NCBI GenBank assembly: GCA_050248735.1
Contig: JBFWRU010000002.1
Coordinates: 372,001 to 436,000, forward strand
Origin: JACKFE01 sp050248735
GTDB taxonomy: Bacteria; Nitrospirota; Nitrospiria; Nitrospirales; UBA8639
Reading direction: 5' to 3'
Length of the DNA stretch: 64,000 nucleotides
A program made the translations under genes and the position numbers. Positions 1-9,107 of this stretch are shown here, in pieces. A model generated the notes under the pieces. The model was not told where the DNA came from. It searched no databases and saw nothing but the letters and a program-made list of their open reading frames with translations. How positions within the stretch are numbered: position 1 is the stretch's first letter; every line of letters begins with the position of its first letter.

Positions 1-1166
1 GGCACTTCTGTCACGGTCATCTGGAAGAGTTGGTACAGCAGGCGGAAGGCCTCCTGATTCCATGACCGTTTCTTATCATCGGTGATAGAGTAATGGTGTC
101 CCTCATGCGTGACAGAAATTTTGGCATTGGGTGGTTTGGAGGTTGTCTCAATGATTTCCATGGTCCGTATGGGATTTTCCCCCACAACTCCTGTTCGAGG
201 ATCGGGATCCACATGATATTCTTGCTCATCCTCGATTGTTCGACCAAGAAAATTGAGAATCCCATGAAAACTCCGAAGTCGAAATGCTCCCTGCATAGGG
301 TATTCCCCACCCGGACTGCCGGGTCGAATATCCACCAGGATATCGTTCGGGGGCCAGCGATCGGCTTTGGCTTGCAGGGCCAAGCGTTCTTTATTGGAGA
401 TGGTGGTCTGATCATAGTTGGTAATGACGGTGTGCCCGACTGACCGTTTTTGAAGAGTATAGACTTGCTTATCCTGATCCACGATCACCCGATAATTAGA
501 TTCCAATGTTTGAAAGTCGGCTCCCGAAAGGGAAGCGAGAGGCAGGGTCCATTCCCGGTCAAACACCAAAGGTTCAACATACAGTTGGTTGGTGTCTTGT
601 AAACGGGAAAGATGAAGAACAATTTGTCGAAAGACGGGATACCCTGTTTTATCTGCCGGTCGATTGTAGTAGGCCACTTCACTGCCATCCGTGGCCATCC
701 GAATTTCACCGGCCATGAGTCGAAGGAGCAGATCGATGTCGACCCCCTGTCTGAGCAGGAGCGTCATTTTGGCTTCGCGGAGCGGCGTCAGGAGCCGTTG
801 GGTGAAGTCCTCTCCTTCAATCGGGTTGATGCTGATCGTGGGATTTTCGGCAATGCTGGCTCCAAAAATAGGAGAGAGAGCAAACCCTCCATCCAGACCT
901 CCCAGAGGTGGTGTGGCTCCGGCCGTGAAGCGATAGTCAAACGTGGCGGCTATGTTGGAGATGGCGGTAAAATGCACGGGTTGATGATGATGCGATCTGG
1001 CAATATTGACCAGCAACTGGTCGACCAAGGAGTTGGTCGCAGAGTAGTCATAGGCCACGACGACGTGTTCCAGGGCTTTGGGGGAAATGCAACCCGACAT
1101 CACCAACGGCAGACTCATCAGTAAAATAAAATTCCCAAAAGATTGTCCGGTATTTTTTTTATTCAC
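1..1166 (-). CDS. Exported lipoprotein, 3' end outside window
   Basis: The frame is open from a GTG start to the left edge, about 388 residues, with the C-terminus missing. An AAGGAG ribosome site lies 9 nt before the GTG. Residues 1-26 form a lipoprotein signal: a charged MNKKN start, a hydrophobic stretch FILLMSLPLV, then the lipobox MSGC, so the mature protein should be lipidated and envelope-attached. The rest is hydrophilic with no membrane segment and no motif I recognise. The next gene on the same strand (AsmA-like) ends 81 nt upstream, so the two may be co-transcribed. Function unknown. Confidence 0.8.
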   Translation of the reverse strand, partial: MNKKNTGQSFGNFILLMSLPLVMSGCISPKALEHVVVAYDYSATNSLVDQLLVNIARSHHHQPVHFTAISNIAATFDYRFTAGATPPLGGLDGGFALSPIFGASIAENPTISINPIEGEDFTQRLLTPLREAKMTLLLRQGVDIDLLLRLMAGEIRMATDGSEVAYYNRPADKTGYPVFRQIVLHLSRLQDTNQLYVEPLVFDREWTLPLASLSGADFQTLESNYRVIVDQDKQVYTLQKRSVGHTVITNYDQTTISNKERLALQAKADRWPPNDILVDIRPGSPGGEYPMQGAFRLRSFHGILNFLGRTIEDEQEYHVDPDPRTGVVGENPIRTMEIIETTSKPPNAKISVTHEGHHYSITDDKKRSWNQEAFRLLYQLFQMTVTEV

Positions 1167-1247
1167 GAAGTGTTTCTCCTTTGTGGGGACGTGTTTCTCC
1201 AGTGCTGTATCATTCATAGAGAAAACTCAAAAGTCCATGACTGAATG

Positions 1248-4200
1248 TTATTTGGCGGAGGGATCCGAATTCGGATTGTTTTTATCCGGGATAGGCAACG
1301 TCACGATATTTGTGAGGACATCGACCGCAAACTGAGCTAGCCCCTTGAGCCCTCCGGTAAATGATTCCAGAGGTAAGTAGGTAATGTCCGGTTCGGTCCT
1401 GGGCCCTTTGACTTCAAATAACGCGGTCATGAGGCCCTTCCGTTCACCTTTCACTAATGAGCCGAAGAGTGGAATGTCCTTCAGCAAATTCGAATAAGCT
1501 CCAAACGGGCTGACTGCAATCATGCCATGAAGTTTTTCCGTGGGTAGGTCATAGCTGCCTGCGGCCGTTAACTTAAGGACCGGACTTTTGAGAGCCAAAT
1601 CTTGTGAACTCAGCAGTCCATTCTCTATGGAAAAGGATCCGTCCAGCTGATCGTAAGGGAGACCTTCTTCCAGGAGGTTCACTTTTCCCATTAATAAACT
1701 TGGCACGTTTAAAATGCCCATGATTTTTGAAAGGACGGGTCCGGTTTGAATCAGGCCCTGCCTGAGTGCAGCTTGGCCTTTCCCCGTCAACGAGCGCAGG
1801 ATCAGTTCGGGGCTTCCCAGATTCATCTGAAGCGAGGTTACCAAAGATACCGTTCCTGTCAAGGGAGATCGGCTATCGGACTGGGGTCCCAACAGACTCT
1901 CAACGGGAATATCTTTGAGGGTCAGTTCTCCTTTTCCCGTTTTCTCTTTCTGCTGCCACTGCAACATAATTAATTGAGTCTCTTCGTTCGGTTTTGATGA
2001 AGTGGATTGCGAGGTTCGGTTCGTGGCTTCCACCTTCCCATTCATATACCAGGTGCTCCAATCCCAATCCCTGCCCTCAAGGCCCCATGTGATGGCGAAA
2101 CTGGAGAGGCCCAAGTTCTTGTCTCCAATTACGACGCCTGTTGGAAACATGGCTCCCGTTCCACTTTCAGTTTGCAGGACTCCACGAATATATGGAGCAT
2201 CGGACCAGGAAAGTTTACCCCTGGCCTCAAGTTTATAGGGAGGGATCGCGACTTCCCCTTTAGTAATGAGAACGGCTTTTTCTTCTTCTTGGATCTTTCC
2301 TTGGACTCCAATTATTGCAGGGACCCCCGAAGGTTTTTGAAACAGGCCTTTGGTTTCCAACCCGATATTAGTTAAGTCGAATTCAGCCTGATAATCAGGG
2401 CGAAGGTTTGAACCTGACACCGTGAGGGTCGTTCCAATCCGGCCATCGAAAGTAGAAAAAGGCTGCGTCATTGAAGGGAAGAGGATCTGCAGGTCATGGG
2501 AAGACCACACACTCACCATGTTGAGGTTTAACGCTTTAGCCTCACGGCGAAAGGACCATTGGCCTTTGATGTCTATCGGGCTTTCCCCAAGTATTCCGTT
2601 GAATCGATGAATTTGAATCTGTTGTTCATCAAAGGACATTTGCCCGGTGATGTGAATCACAGGGAGCCGATCAGAGGATGTTTCAAGGTTGATTTCATCT
2701 AGCAGGAGATCTCCCTGGAGTATTCGCAGTTGAGAGGGGTGGTTCAGAGAACCCTGAAGACGTGTGGAGATGTGAATGTTTCCCTGAACATGGCTATAGG
2801 GAGACAGATGTTGAACCTGTGGTCGGCTGCGGGGATCCCGGAGCAGGCTTTGGTGCACATCATGTGCTGATAAGAGTCCTTTCCCCTGGAGGTCCATGAA
2901 GATCTCCGAGTCTTTCCATTCCAGGGTCGCTTCCTTCACGAATATTTGCGAATGATTAAATCTTCCCTCCCAATTCAACATCCGAATAATATTGGAGTCA
3001 AACACAATTGCCCCGGATAGTTGAGTCACTGGAGGATGGTTCGGATCGACCAGAATGTGTCCATTGGCCACACGAAAGACCCCATCGGCTTTCACGGTGT
3101 TGGCTGCATCGCCGATCCATTGCACCGAACCGGTGAGAAGTTCCATCTCACCGTTAAGATCCCGTTCGGTTAATATCGTCTGAACGGAAATAGGGCGCCA
3201 TGTTTCCGGGATCATGGTTGCAAGTGAATGAATGGTAATGGGTAAGGCTGATCCCGAAACCGTCAAGGTTGATGGTTCATTTTGCTTCTTGGTGAAATCA
3301 GCGGTTCCATTGAGGTTCCAGTCTTTTTCCGAAATCCGAAATGCCGGCATTGAAATTTTGACGATCTCCCCTTCAAGGTCAATGGTGGTTTCCGGGGTTG
3401 TCATCGTGAACGGTGCGATGTTTCCGCGTGCATGAAATACCTTGATGACGGAAGGGGCAAATGTAACTGTGGCAGATACGTTGGTGATAAGGGGTTGATC
3501 GGAGGCCGGGAGGAATTGGCCGGCCTCCAGTCCCACTTCTCCGGTCGCGTCCCATGAACCATTCCCGTCTAGTGGCCCATCAAACGCTCCCTTCAGGAGT
3601 TCTAGGGTTCCAGTGACTTTATGTTCTTGCAGGAATGTCAGGAGGGGCGCCGGAAGCCAGTCATCAGGTAAGAGGGCTGGAACATGTTGGATGGCAATGG
3701 GTTTGGCAGCTCCAGAGACCTGCATTCTTGGAGACTCATGCAGAGTATTGGCGATCTTCCCCCGACCTCCAAAGGACCATTCGTCCAAGGAGACTTGAAA
3801 ACTGTGAAAGGTGAGGAGGTCATGGTCTTGTTGCAAGGTATAGGTGAAGGTTCCCTGAAAATTCCCTAGTGTCTGAATCGGTGTTTTCAACGGGTGCATC
3901 CTCAGGAATTGGACAAGGTGCCCAAGGTGAAATTGGGAAACGTCGATTTGTCCTTGGATGGCCGTGCCTGAAAATAGGGATAAATTCTCTGGTTGGGAGA
4001 GGGACGTTTCTTCTTCCAGAAGGCTGATCGTGCCATTGAGGGCAATGGTTGAGGGCGGTTGAAGATGGGGAATCTGTGCGGAAAGTTGGAAGCTCGAAGA
4101 TCCTTCCGATTCGGAGTCTGTAATGGAAAGATGAATGTCGTCCCAGTCTAGAGTCGAGGGCTCTTCTACCCCAGATACATGAAGAAGATGAAGTTGCCCG

Positions 4201-4655
4201 TTGTGAATAGCCATTTCATGTATAGTCGGAAACGGGAAGGTGCTCGGTTCTTCCGATTCAGCGATGAGAGGAACTCGAAGTGTCAATTCCGGTTGATCAA
4301 CCAAAGCACGGGTGATAAATAATTTCTTTTCCCAGAGAGATTGCCACCCGATGGCCACTTCCAGGTGGTTGACATGAAGAGATGCAGAAATCTGATCATC
4401 GGTCTGGAATGATAACCCGGCCATGTGGACTTCCGGTGAAGGGAAAATGTCCAGGTTCAAGGTTTCAATGTGAATAGGTCCGTCAAGTGCATCCTGTAAT
4501 CTCTTCGTCAAGGCTTCCTTGACCCATTGGGTATCCGACCAGACTGTCAGGATGAGGATGGGGATTCCCACGGCAAGCAATCCAAGGAGGACAGTGCCCC
4601 ATACAACAAAGGAATACCAGAAATGAGTGGAAATGTAGTGTAATCGCCGAAGCAC
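1248..4655 (-). CDS. AsmA-like / YhdP-type envelope protein
   Basis: A 1135-residue protein with one N-terminal membrane helix (about residues 13-38, WYSFVVWGTVLLGLLAVGIP) followed by a very long beta-rich part with repeated short blocks of the GxxxFxGxxxG kind. This layout, together with the late AsmA-type segment ending in IAVSPFGAYSNLLKDIPLFG, is typical of AsmA/TamB/YhdP proteins that bridge the inner and outer membranes and are linked to phospholipid transport in Gram-negative bacteria. The start is GTG with only a weak ribosome site. It sits between two lipoproteins on the same strand, consistent with an envelope-maintenance group. The family assignment is firm; the exact substrate is inference. 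Confidence 0.8.
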   Translation of the reverse strand: MLRRLHYISTHFWYSFVVWGTVLLGLLAVGIPILILTVWSDTQWVKEALTKRLQDALDGPIHIETLNLDIFPSPEVHMAGLSFQTDDQISASLHVNHLEVAIGWQSLWEKKLFITRALVDQPELTLRVPLIAESEEPSTFPFPTIHEMAIHNGQLHLLHVSGVEEPSTLDWDDIHLSITDSESEGSSSFQLSAQIPHLQPPSTIALNGTISLLEEETSLSQPENLSLFSGTAIQGQIDVSQFHLGHLVQFLRMHPLKTPIQTLGNFQGTFTYTLQQDHDLLTFHSFQVSLDEWSFGGRGKIANTLHESPRMQVSGAAKPIAIQHVPALLPDDWLPAPLLTFLQEHKVTGTLELLKGAFDGPLDGNGSWDATGEVGLEAGQFLPASDQPLITNVSATVTFAPSVIKVFHARGNIAPFTMTTPETTIDLEGEIVKISMPAFRISEKDWNLNGTADFTKKQNEPSTLTVSGSALPITIHSLATMIPETWRPISVQTILTERDLNGEMELLTGSVQWIGDAANTVKADGVFRVANGHILVDPNHPPVTQLSGAIVFDSNIIRMLNWEGRFNHSQIFVKEATLEWKDSEIFMDLQGKGLLSAHDVHQSLLRDPRSRPQVQHLSPYSHVQGNIHISTRLQGSLNHPSQLRILQGDLLLDEINLETSSDRLPVIHITGQMSFDEQQIQIHRFNGILGESPIDIKGQWSFRREAKALNLNMVSVWSSHDLQILFPSMTQPFSTFDGRIGTTLTVSGSNLRPDYQAEFDLTNIGLETKGLFQKPSGVPAIIGVQGKIQEEEKAVLITKGEVAIPPYKLEARGKLSWSDAPYIRGVLQTESGTGAMFPTGVVIGDKNLGLSSFAITWGLEGRDWDWSTWYMNGKVEATNRTSQSTSSKPNEETQLIMLQWQQKEKTGKGELTLKDIPVESLLGPQSDSRSPLTGTVSLVTSLQMNLGSPELILRSLTGKGQAALRQGLIQTGPVLSKIMGILNVPSLLMGKVNLLEEGLPYDQLDGSFSIENGLLSSQDLALKSPVLKLTAAGSYDLPTEKLHGMIAVSPFGAYSNLLKDIPLFGSLVKGERKGLMTALFEVKGPRTEPDITYLPLESFTGGLKGLAQFAVDVLTNIVTLPIPDKNNPNSDPSAK

Positions 4656-4712
4656 GCTCTCGTCTTTTTTTCAAATGGTTGACTCTGGGGATATGTGGCT
4701 CAGGACCTGGTG

Positions 4713-5360
4713 TTAAAAATTGTTACCGTTTTCATGATTCGTAGACGAAGGAACCATTTCTTCAAAGGGCCCGATCAAATTCGTGGAATGAAATTCGATA
4801 AAAAATAACACCGTATATTCGTTGAAATAAGTGGAGGCCTGAAACCATGGGGTGGATCGAACAAACTTTCCTGTTGAGTTTTCAAAGAAATCCAGGCGAA
4901 AACGGGAATATCCTTTTTGATATTGGGCCTTATACACGGGAAGTTCCGGTATGGCGAAGGGCAGCAGTCCTCCCTGAACTTCTGGCATCCCAAAAAAAGA
5001 TTGGCTTTGTTCCGTTCCAAATGCCTGGATGAGAATTTGGGCCCGGTAGGTGGGGTTTTGATCTTTGGATTGGATATGGAGTCCCTGTTCACCAAGCCAT
5101 CGTCCAACCGCTCCAAGAAGAAAGCGTTGTTCAACGGTGAGTCCGGTCGTTTCCAATGTCACCGTTGCTCCTTCGGGCAACGGGAGGGGAGGGACGTTAT
5201 TCGCATTAAGACTGAATTCTACGGATTGGGTCAGGAGAAATTGCTCTATGGCTGTGAAATGGGCTGGTGCCGGCAAATTGTTCGTGGCGGCACACCCTGG
5301 CAAAATGGATAATATGAGGACTGTCAGCATGCCTGTTTTTTTTAATGATTGATGGGTCAT
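4713..5360 (-). CDS. Lipoprotein of unknown function
   Basis: About 215 residues from the second Met (MTHQSLKK). The upstream ATG at 5390 would add ten polar residues before the signal. The signal is TGMLTVLILSILPGC, with lipobox LPGC and Cys about residue 23. The mature part has a hydrophobic patch near the C-terminus (EYTVLFFIEFHST) but no clear membrane helix. There are no recognisable catalytic motifs. It starts just after the stop of the deacylase-like gene (5396) and precedes the AsmA-like gene by 57 nt, so it is probably read with both. I do not recognise the family. Confidence 0.75.
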   Translation of the reverse strand: MTHQSLKKTGMLTVLILSILPGCAATNNLPAPAHFTAIEQFLLTQSVEFSLNANNVPPLPLPEGATVTLETTGLTVEQRFLLGAVGRWLGEQGLHIQSKDQNPTYRAQILIQAFGTEQSQSFFGMPEVQGGLLPFAIPELPVYKAQYQKGYSRFRLDFFENSTGKFVRSTPWFQASTYFNEYTVLFFIEFHSTNLIGPFEEMVPSSTNHENGNNF

Positions 5361-5395
5361 ACGTAGTTCGTGATCCGATTGAATGTACATGGTTC

Positions 5396-6472
5396 TTAAT
5401 ATGATTTCCGTTTTAGTGAGGATGTTCCCTTGAGTTCCTCATGAAACTCTTTTACCACCTTTTCTGCCATGGTGGCATCTGCCACCTTTGCGATATGAAA
5501 CAATGCGTCTCCTTGATTGACAACGGGTAAATTGGTGCGACCAATCAGTATTCCTGGGTCTCCCGTGACGACTGACGTTTCGGTTTCCCCCATGGGGTCA
5601 GACACGATTCCCACTTGATCCCCTTGGCGAACTCTCGCCCCAAGAGGGTATAGTGACCGGAATATCCCTCCTGTCGGAGCTCTCAGCCAATAGGAAGTCA
5701 TGGCTGCTATGCTTTCGGTCCGGACAGTTAGTGGGAGTTTTCCCATCATGCCCAGCGTTTGCATGACTCGCAAGATTCCTCTCAATCCCAGACGAATTCC
5801 GATTTCATCAAAACGAAGGGCTTCACCCGCTTCATAGAGCATCGTGGGGATGTGTTTATCGGTCGCGGCCCGGCGCAATGAACCGTCACGCAGATTGGAA
5901 TGCAGTATGATGGGTGCGGCAAACGATTCCGCAAGATGCTTCATGCCCGGATCGGAGAGGTCGGCCCGGATTTGCGGGAGGTTGGTTCGATGGATGGCGC
6001 CCGTATGCAAATCAATCCCATGCGTGCAACGCTCGACCACCTCTTTCATAAACAAGTATGCCAATTGTGATGTCAGACTTCCTTTCTCTTTACCCGGAAA
6101 GCTTCTGTTCAGATCACGGCGATCCGGTAAATAGCGGGAATGTGCCAGAAATCCAAAGACGTTCACGATGGGCACGGCGATGAGGGTATCACACAGTTGA
6201 TGAATGCCAGGAGTCGTCAGGACTCTTCGGATGATTTCCACTCCATTAAGCTCATCTCCGTGAATCGCCGCGCTGATAAACAGTCGAGGGCCTTCTTTTT
6301 TTCCGTGAATAATATGAATCGGAATATCCATCGGCATATGATTGGATAATAAGCTCATGGGCAAATTGATGGTCTGCCGTGTTCCAGGCTTAATAACCGT
6401 ACCACCAATTTCAAACGCCTGACGTGGCAGATTATCCACGTCCCCGGGTCCTGGTCTTATTGGGTTTGGCAT
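5396..6472 (-). CDS. Succinylglutamate desuccinylase/aspartoacylase family protein
   Basis: About 358 residues from the ATG at 6472; the frame stays open to 6610, but a longer form would run 178 nt into rimK. It is a zinc-dependent deacylase/carboxypeptidase of the AstE/ASPA type: AAIHGDELNG (metal-binding His and Glu), the DLNRSFPG arginine motif, and GIDLHTG (third metal ligand). A C-terminal beta domain (about 280-340) resembles a biotinyl/lipoyl-like fold. Its start overlaps the end of rimK by 41 bp. In several bacteria this family lies beside rimK and the RimB-like protease, suggesting trimming of amino-acid tails or small peptides made by RimK. The substrate here is unknown. Confidence 0.85.
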   Translation of the reverse strand: MPNPIRPGPGDVDNLPRQAFEIGGTVIKPGTRQTINLPMSLLSNHMPMDIPIHIIHGKKEGPRLFISAAIHGDELNGVEIIRRVLTTPGIHQLCDTLIAVPIVNVFGFLAHSRYLPDRRDLNRSFPGKEKGSLTSQLAYLFMKEVVERCTHGIDLHTGAIHRTNLPQIRADLSDPGMKHLAESFAAPIILHSNLRDGSLRRAATDKHIPTMLYEAGEALRFDEIGIRLGLRGILRVMQTLGMMGKLPLTVRTESIAAMTSYWLRAPTGGIFRSLYPLGARVRQGDQVGIVSDPMGETETSVVTGDPGILIGRTNLPVVNQGDALFHIAKVADATMAEKVVKEFHEELKGTSSLKRKSY

Positions 6473-7337
6473 GCTTTTCCATGAATTGAATGATTTCCTT
6501 GGCCACATCCAAGCCGGTGGCCTTTTCGATTCCTTCAAGCCCAGGTGAGGAGTTGATCTCCATGACCACCGGTCCATGTTTGGAACGGAGCATATCCACT
6601 CCACAGACATTCAGCCCCATAATTTTGGCTGCCCGCGTGGCAGTCGAGCGTTCCTCCGGGGTAATTTTGATCTGTTGGGCATTACCACCACGATGAAGGT
6701 TTGACCGGAAGTCCCCCTTTGCCCCTTGCCGTTTCATGGAGGCCACTACCCGATCGCCAATGACCAAACTACGGATGTCGGAACCTCCGGCTTCCTTGAT
6801 GAATTCCTGGACCAGAATATTGACCTTCACCCCTCGGAAGGCTTCGATGACGGACCTGGCCGAGTTGTGGGTTTCCCCCAATACGACACCAATGCCCTGG
6901 GTACCTTCAAGTAACTTGATGATGACGGGAGCCCCGCCGGCAATCGCGATGACATCATCGGCAAAGTCATCGGAATGGGCAAAGGCCGTGACCGGCAGGC
7001 CAATGCCTTTCCGCGCCAGCAATTGTAGGCATCGCAGTTTATCCCGCGATCGCCCGATGGCCACGGATTCGTTCAGCGGCCAGACTCCCATCATTTCAAA
7101 TTGACGCAGGACCGCCAGGCCGTAAAAGGTGATAGAGGCGCCAATTCGAGGAATGACGGCATCATAGCCTTCAAGCGTGGTCCCCTTATAGCGGAGTTCT
7201 GGCTTGTGAGACGTGATATTCATATAGACTTGCGTGGTATTGATAATATCGATGGTGTGTCCAGCGGCCAGGGCTGCTTCGACTAATCGTTTGTGAGAGT
7301 ATAACTTCGGATTACGCGCCAACATGGCAAATTTCAT
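6432..7337 (-). CDS. rimK: RimK-type ATP-grasp alpha-L-glutamate ligase
   Basis: 301 residues, the usual RimK length (E. coli about 300). RimK adds glutamate residues to the C-terminus of ribosomal protein S6 and also makes poly-alpha-glutamate using ATP. The ATP-grasp core is visible: SRDKLRCLQLLARKGIGLP, the nucleotide loop KLLEGTQGIGV, the QEFIKEAGGSDIRSLVIG region, and the magnesium site VVMEINSSPGLEGIE. It starts 3 nt after the RimB-like gene and overlaps the deacylase gene at its 3' end, so the three form an operon. The true acceptor (S6 or another peptide) cannot be read from sequence. rpsF is not in the window. Confidence 0.92.
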   Translation of the reverse strand: MKFAMLARNPKLYSHKRLVEAALAAGHTIDIINTTQVYMNITSHKPELRYKGTTLEGYDAVIPRIGASITFYGLAVLRQFEMMGVWPLNESVAIGRSRDKLRCLQLLARKGIGLPVTAFAHSDDFADDVIAIAGGAPVIIKLLEGTQGIGVVLGETHNSARSVIEAFRGVKVNILVQEFIKEAGGSDIRSLVIGDRVVASMKRQGAKGDFRSNLHRGGNAQQIKITPEERSTATRAAKIMGLNVCGVDMLRSKHGPVVMEINSSPGLEGIEKATGLDVAKEIIQFMEKHAKPNKTRTRGRG

Positions 7338-7340
7338 ATG

Positions 7341-7826
7341 TTACTCCTCTTCCTGAATCAAACGGGATGAGATGTTGGGTATAGGACTATCTTTGTGTGG
7401 TAACTTCTTCACGCAAAACGACCTTCCCGGATTGACGAGAAAGTGGCCTTTAATGGCGGTTCGCCCTAATAACATTCGGAATCCCATCTGATCCCGATTG
7501 GCCAAGGTGATTTCAATGGGCCATGATTGATCTCCCATCGTTAAGAGCGTTTCAATAACAAACCGTTGTTCTCGTACTCCTCCGGAATTGGTAACCATCC
7601 GGATTTCCCGAACGGGACAGGTACATAATTGTTTATTGGTCGCATTTCTTTGTTCGGGTTGAATGGTAAACCGGACCCAATCCCGCCCTCGTTTTTTATA
7701 TAACTGAATGTCAAACGCATGAATGGCTGAGGTTCGTGCCCCAGTATCAATTTTGGCTTTGATCCGATCCACTCCCAAATCGGGAAGTGCGGCCCATTCT
7801 CTCCATCCAATAATTGGCTTAATCAT
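7341..7826 (-). CDS. RimB-like (RimK-associated) retropepsin-like protease
   Basis: 161 residues. It belongs to the small ATP-dependent zinc-protease/RimB family (retropepsin-like fold, DUF785). The active-site motif KAKIDTGARTSAIHA is at residues 24-38, and the closing LLGRTAIKGHFLVNPGRSF is typical. In Pseudomonas RimB works with RimK on S6 modification. The gene is the first of the rimK operon, 3 nt before rimK. Nothing appears missing. Confidence 0.85.
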   Translation of the reverse strand: MIKPIIGWREWAALPDLGVDRIKAKIDTGARTSAIHAFDIQLYKKRGRDWVRFTIQPEQRNATNKQLCTCPVREIRMVTNSGGVREQRFVIETLLTMGDQSWPIEITLANRDQMGFRMLLGRTAIKGHFLVNPGRSFCVKKLPHKDSPIPNISSRLIQEEE

Positions 7827-7905
7827 ATTGGTGCCGAGCCTCCAATGAAACGGTGAGCGACATATTGTGGTTGCGAAGTTTCATGGTGTCCGGCTTGATG
7901 TGGTT

Positions 7906-8940
7906 CTAATAGAAATTCACCAAAGGATTGCGTTTAGCAATGCCACGCAACAGGCGTCCCAGGATATCGGCCCCGGTGATAATTCGTTTGTGTTCCGGGG
8001 TCCAAATCAGGACTAAGTCATGGTCAATGACATCATCTTCCACGTCTTCGGGGTTGACTTTAAATTGTGTCAGGAGTTCTCCCAGCGGAATATGTGTGTG
8101 GTTAAGGATAATGGGGCGATGACAATGTCGAAGAGGTTTATATTGATGTTCCACCAGGAGCTCGCGCAAGAATCCATCCGCATCCAGGACCATTTGAGGT
8201 GTATGATGTTCATCCGTGATGACGACCCATTTTTCATTTGAGGCGTGGATTTGCTGAATGATGTGGTCGGCAGAAGAAGGAGCCGTGAGCGGAAATTGGA
8301 CATGGGTTCCCTTGAAGGGGAGTTGGATGATGCTTTGAGGATGCAGTGGAGATCCTTCCTCCAGGGCGGGAATATCGTCAATGTTTAAAAAGTTCGAGGC
8401 GCCATGTCCCTCTACGCCGCTGATGTCGGAGTCCGGAGCCTGAGCATGAATTTTCAGTAAGGTTTCGAGTTCATGTTCCTTAAACCATGTGACCCCTTCT
8501 TTGCCCACGATACGGTCCAGAAGAAGGGCCGAAGGTTTCGCGACGGGATAAAAGATGATCTGCAAGAAGTGAACGATTGGTGTAAATTTCGCGCCTAACC
8601 GCAAGGCATTTCTCGAAAAATAGGCTTGAGGGAGAATCTCTCCAAAAAGAGTGATCCCGACCAACGAGAAAAAAAAGGCCAACAGGCCAACCATTTGTCT
8701 TTCAGAGAGGAGTGTTAAGAGCACATTGACAGCCACATTGCTCCAGAGAAGCGTGGAAAGAAGAAAGTTGGCATCCTGACGTACTTTCAAAATAGCCTTG
8801 GCATAGATGTTTCCTTGTTGATCGAGGAGTTGAAGCCGGACCCGGCCTAGACTAAAGAATCCGAGAGTCAATCCCGAGCAGAGTGCCGATCCTGCCAAAC
8901 AGGTAAAAATTCCGATCCATATGAAAAGTGATTGCGTCAT
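7906..8940 (-). CDS. CNNM/DUF21 membrane protein with CBS-like region
   Basis: 344 residues. The N-terminal half is a DUF21 (CNNM) transmembrane domain: helices near residues 5-28, 58-78, 84-104 and 118-138, with the characteristic SALCSGLTLGFFSLGRVRL start and LFGEILPQAYFSRNAL. The C-terminal part (about 205-325) is a CBS-pair-like regulatory region ending LVLIWTPEHKRIITGADILGR. Relatives (CorB/CorC, YfjD, TlyC types) act in Mg2+/Co2+ efflux or its control. Placed next to the MgtE operon, a role in divalent cation balance is a reasonable inference. Confidence 0.85.
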   Translation of the reverse strand: MTQSLFIWIGIFTCLAGSALCSGLTLGFFSLGRVRLQLLDQQGNIYAKAILKVRQDANFLLSTLLWSNVAVNVLLTLLSERQMVGLLAFFFSLVGITLFGEILPQAYFSRNALRLGAKFTPIVHFLQIIFYPVAKPSALLLDRIVGKEGVTWFKEHELETLLKIHAQAPDSDISGVEGHGASNFLNIDDIPALEEGSPLHPQSIIQLPFKGTHVQFPLTAPSSADHIIQQIHASNEKWVVITDEHHTPQMVLDADGFLRELLVEHQYKPLRHCHRPIILNHTHIPLGELLTQFKVNPEDVEDDVIDHDLVLIWTPEHKRIITGADILGRLLRGIAKRNPLVNFY

Positions 8941-9107
8941 GAGTTCGTGCTTTCTCCGTTAACGAATTTGGACAATGGATTTCTGACTGGATTGTTGGGC
9001 CGGTCTGATCTGCGAGCTCGTGGCGATAATCTTTGCATTGGGGGGCTGATGGGCGTTACTCATATACTGTTGATTCCCGTTACTCTTTCCGATTGCGGAA
9101 GATCCAT

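Noticed and set aside
612..1124. Open frame of 170 codons on the plus strand
   Set aside because: It is the antisense of the partial lipoprotein gene, which has a signal peptide and ribosome site.
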